Source: Sphagnum compactum (Eukaryota; Bryophyta; Sphagnopsida; Sphagnales). Taken from it: 64,000 bases of DNA. Shown piece after piece: positions 61,501-64,000 of this stretch (the first letter of the stretch is position 1; every line of letters starts with the position of its first letter). Both the position numbers and the translations under genes were made by a program. The notes below the pieces were generated by a model. The model made no database searches, was not told the DNA's origin, and saw only the letters and a program-made list of their open reading frames with translations. The DNA lies in NCBI GenBank assembly GCA_965153455.1, contig OZ234494.1, positions 1,364,001-1,428,000 of the forward strand, given 5' to 3'.

Positions 61501-63941
61501 TTCTTTGACTGTAGTTCACTTAGTCCATCATATACACTTGTTGCTAATCGGACTAGCTGGATCAACACTTCAAATATCACCTCTGATTGTGATACTAGCC
61601 CCAGCAACTTCTTCAACTTTGGCATCTATGCGGATGCTATAATTAATGGCATAACAACCTCATCTATAGAGTTCATGGAGAAATACTTTTACTGCGTGTG
61701 GATTGGTTTACTGAGCTTGAGGTGAGTGCCTTGCTATTTCTTGGTAGAGCAGCTGTTCATGTTATTCATTCAGAAAGCACTGTCCAGGTATTAGATCATC
61801 TTCTTTGGTGATTGGGTTCATCTGACTCAAGTGTTGTTTGGCCTTGTTGTCTGTGCAGTTCCCTGACACAAACCTTTATAGTCAGCACCTATATATGGGA
61901 AATCATCTTCACCATCTGTATCATCATTGTTGGCTTGCTCCTCTTTGCCTTTCTTATTGGAAATATGCAGGTGAGCTGCAAAGCTTTGTTACTTACCTTT
62001 GTCCATGATGTTTTATTGTGAGGGTGCTGGTATGCTCTATCCAGAAATACATTGCTTGCTGTAGCCTTGTGACCACAACACCTATGCCAAGTCTGGATGT
62101 AATTGTGGAGAGGGAAAAAGGGATTGACCATGCAGGGAGAGTCACCACCATATAGCTGACAGACTTTGAATGTTGACTGCTTTTGTTTGCCAGACATATC
62201 TACAGTCTCTGACAGTGAGGCTTGAAGAGATGAGAGTGAAGCGTCGTGACACAGAGCAATGGATGAAACATCGACAACTGCCCCATGAGTTAGTGGAGCG
62301 TGTGCGACGTTTTGACCAGTACAAGTGGGTGGCAACCCGGGGAGTAGATGAGGAGGTCCTAGTGCAGAGCCTACCATTGGATCTTCGGCGTGACATCAAA
62401 CGCCATCTTTGTCTGGATCTTGTCCGACGGGTAAGGCCATTTGTGTTTTTTTAGGTTGTTGACTGTGATGTACACATCAGTGCATCAAACTGTAGAGTAT
62501 GTCTGCAGGGGAGTGTAGTTATGTAACAGTTTGCTGAGTAGTGTTCTAAAGACGGTGCTCCATATCAACAGTTAGGTCTATGGGCTCTCCACTACTGTTA
62601 TTTCCAAAAAGTTTGTCCCTCAGATGGTGAGTTGAATCACTTACTCAATGACAGAGGTGGTTCTCTCAATCAGGTCTTCTTACAACACAGAGATTGAGGG
62701 TTTTCCAATTTTAAGTGGGGATGTTTTTTAAAGCCTATGTACATCAAGAAGTTCACTTGCCTTACCTTCTTCATCCTTTCCTCCTCCATCCTCCTCCATC
62801 CTCCTAGTCAGAAAGGATTTGTTATAACACCTTCCTCCAAGTCAGAAGTTGTTCCTTCTTGTCATTTGTATGTCACATCTCTTTGTCATGCTTCTTTCAT
62901 TCTTGTCAATTTCAACTGCTCATTATAAGGTCATCTCAGCTTTACTAGTTTGGTTTCCTCAATTTGGTAGCATTTTTGATACTCATGGGGCTGTATTTTG
63001 CCTTCTCTTGTGTGTCCGTGTTCAGGTTCCCTTGTTTGATCAAATGGATGACAGTCTCCTAGATGCTATGTGTGAGCGGTTGAAGCCTGCTCTGAACACG
63101 CAGGGTACCTACATAGTCCGTGAGGGAGATCCAGTGAATGAAATGCTGTTCATCATCCGGGGCCGCTTGGAGAGTGTGACAACCAATGGTGGTCGCACTG
63201 GCTTTTTCAACTCTGGGATCCTTGGACCAGGAGATTTCTGTGGAGAAGAGCTGCTTACATGGGCTCTGGATCCCAAACCTAGCAACAATCTTCCTATCTC
63301 TACCCGTACTGTAGAGGCATTGGTGGAGGTGGAAGCCTTTGCCCTGTTTGCTGAGGATCTCAAGTTTGTGGCCAGTCAGTTCCGGCGCCTGCATAGCAAG
63401 CAATTGCAACATACATTCAGGTTTCTGCTTTTGTTTTCTCTGTTTTTGGTGTTCTGTGAAAATTTCACATTCCCTTGTCTAAGATAACAGCAGTGTCTGG
63501 TGTGAAAATCATTTGCAATCAAAACATTGAGTTCCCTGAGTTGGAGCACCCTGTGATTCATCATTCTTTATTTCCCATATGAAAGATGAGAGCTTCCATA
63601 TCATTCTTTCATCAAGATTGGTTGCTTTCTATTCCTGCAGGTACTATTCACATCAGTGGCGCACATGGGCAGCCTGCTTTGTCCAGGCAGCATGGCGACG
63701 TTACTGCAGACGCAAGATTGCAGAGATGCGGCGCAAGGAAGAAGACCTCAGTCTGCAGGAAGCAATGGCTGCGTCTGATGCATTGCTTACCAAGCCAAGC
63801 CTTGGAGCCACATTACTGGCGTCTCGTTTTGCCACAAATGCAATGCGAGGAGTTCGAAGGTTACGAACCATGCATGCGGCAGAGATGATCCGCATATCCA
63901 ACATTCCTAAGCCCACTGAGCCTGACTTTTCACTTGAGTAG
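58528..63941 (+). CDS. Plant cyclic nucleotide-gated ion channel (CNGC)
   Basis: Eight exons join in frame to 745 residues: 58528-58556, 58658-59294, 59457-59669, 61408-61721, 61859-61970, 62194-62430, 63026-63420 and 63641-63941. The start MTTENKKFVR resembles the KFVRF start of the family. S1 begins near residue 109 (WNKFFVISCLVAIFVDPLFY), followed by VFRTITDTLYLIHMALQFRT and FIAPSSRVFGRGELVVDP, the S4-S5 region LPRLFRIFPLTSQM, and the pore near 399-405. The C-linker starts TYLQSLTVRLEEMRVKRRD. The nucleotide-binding domain spans about 518-640 with GDFCGEELLTWALDP and EVEAFALFAEDLKF. The IQ motif FVQAAWRRYCRRK binds calmodulin in relatives. CNGCs are plasma-membrane Ca/K channels in growth and immunity. 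Intron 1 has an alternative pair (58552-58650) from a different start. The filter reads TQT rather than GQN. Confidence 0.93.
60190..60425 (+). repeat. Third copy of the 210-base repeat family, in the CNGC intron
   Basis: It starts with GTTTGCCTGAAAATGTGG, then GGATTATTACCTA, 'CTACACCCACTG', 'AGTCATGGCAGCTCGTCACTG', 'GATGAAGGTGATGATCTGGAACTTTGTGAG' and 'CACTCATAAGGTTATGACCACACTCATTGTTG'. These follow the same order as the two copies in HMA intron 2, and like them it lies in the sense direction of the host gene. Confidence 0.7.
60911..61195. repeat. Tandem duplication (142 bases) in the CNGC intron
   Basis: Two consecutive units share 'TATTAA(C/G)CTAT', GAAAGTTCTAG, TTTTTGATAGGAT, 'GGGTCCCAT(T/C)ATTCCA' and 'AGGATAGCTCTTAA'. 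They begin at 60911 and 61053. The duplication is non-coding and sits inside the 1.74 kb third intron. Confidence 0.8.
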
Positions 63942-64000
63942 GTGGGATCTTGGTGAAGTTAGGGTTTGTATCATAGCAAGGTCTAACAACAATGTGCAAA

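Overview
This 64 kb window looks like nuclear DNA of a land plant. Several genes have canonical GT-AG introns of about 100 to 1700 bases, and the proteins belong to plant families: a plant-type cyclic nucleotide-gated channel with a C-terminal IQ motif, SPIRAL1, ECHIDNA, a PUT-type polyamine/amino-acid transporter, and a heavy-metal-associated (HMA) plant protein. Low gene density (seven recognisable genes), AT-rich spacers, short introns, long GA-rich 5' leaders and decayed DNA transposons suggest a non-seed plant, perhaps a bryophyte. The species assignment is inference.

Layout: 0.7-2.0 kb (-) is a single-exon nuclear-type protein of unknown function with a SAP-like N-terminus and an architecture I associate with fungal proteins. 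7.6-8.8 kb (-) is a two-exon NYN-LOTUS (MARF1-like) RNA-regulator gene. 9-26 kb is gene-poor and holds a decayed pogo-type DDE transposase (15-16.6 kb), a MITE-like inverted-repeat element (19.1-19.3 kb), two copies of a hairpin-bearing repeat family (12.4 and 20.5 kb) and tandem repeats. 26.6-29.8 kb (+) is a four-exon HMA-domain protein with a poly-Gly/Lys/Glu tail. 32.6-34.1 kb (-) is an intronless PUT-type transporter. 37.3-39.0 kb (-) is ECHIDNA/TVP23. 40.6-42 kb is a decayed hAT transposase with a BED finger, followed by about 7 kb of AT-rich DNA without convincing genes. 49.0-50.8 kb is a stack of three tandem-repeat systems in front of SPIRAL1 (51.2-52.0 kb, +). 57.1-58.5 kb is another stack of tandem repeats leading into a complete eight-exon CNGC gene (58.5-63.9 kb, +).

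The genes do not form a functional cluster. Themes that cut across them are GA/CT microsatellites in the presumed 5' leaders or first introns of four genes, tandem duplication of exon-like 5' leader modules (SPIRAL1 and CNGC), and a roughly 200-base repeat family shared by introns of the HMA and CNGC genes. The most notable coding observations are a TQT triplet at the CNGC selectivity-filter position, an incomplete acidic set in the NYN nuclease fold, and the possibly fungus-related single-exon gene. Gene models were spliced by hand; every join reported keeps the reading frame, but the ECHIDNA N-terminus, the HMA first exon and the CNGC first intron remain uncertain.
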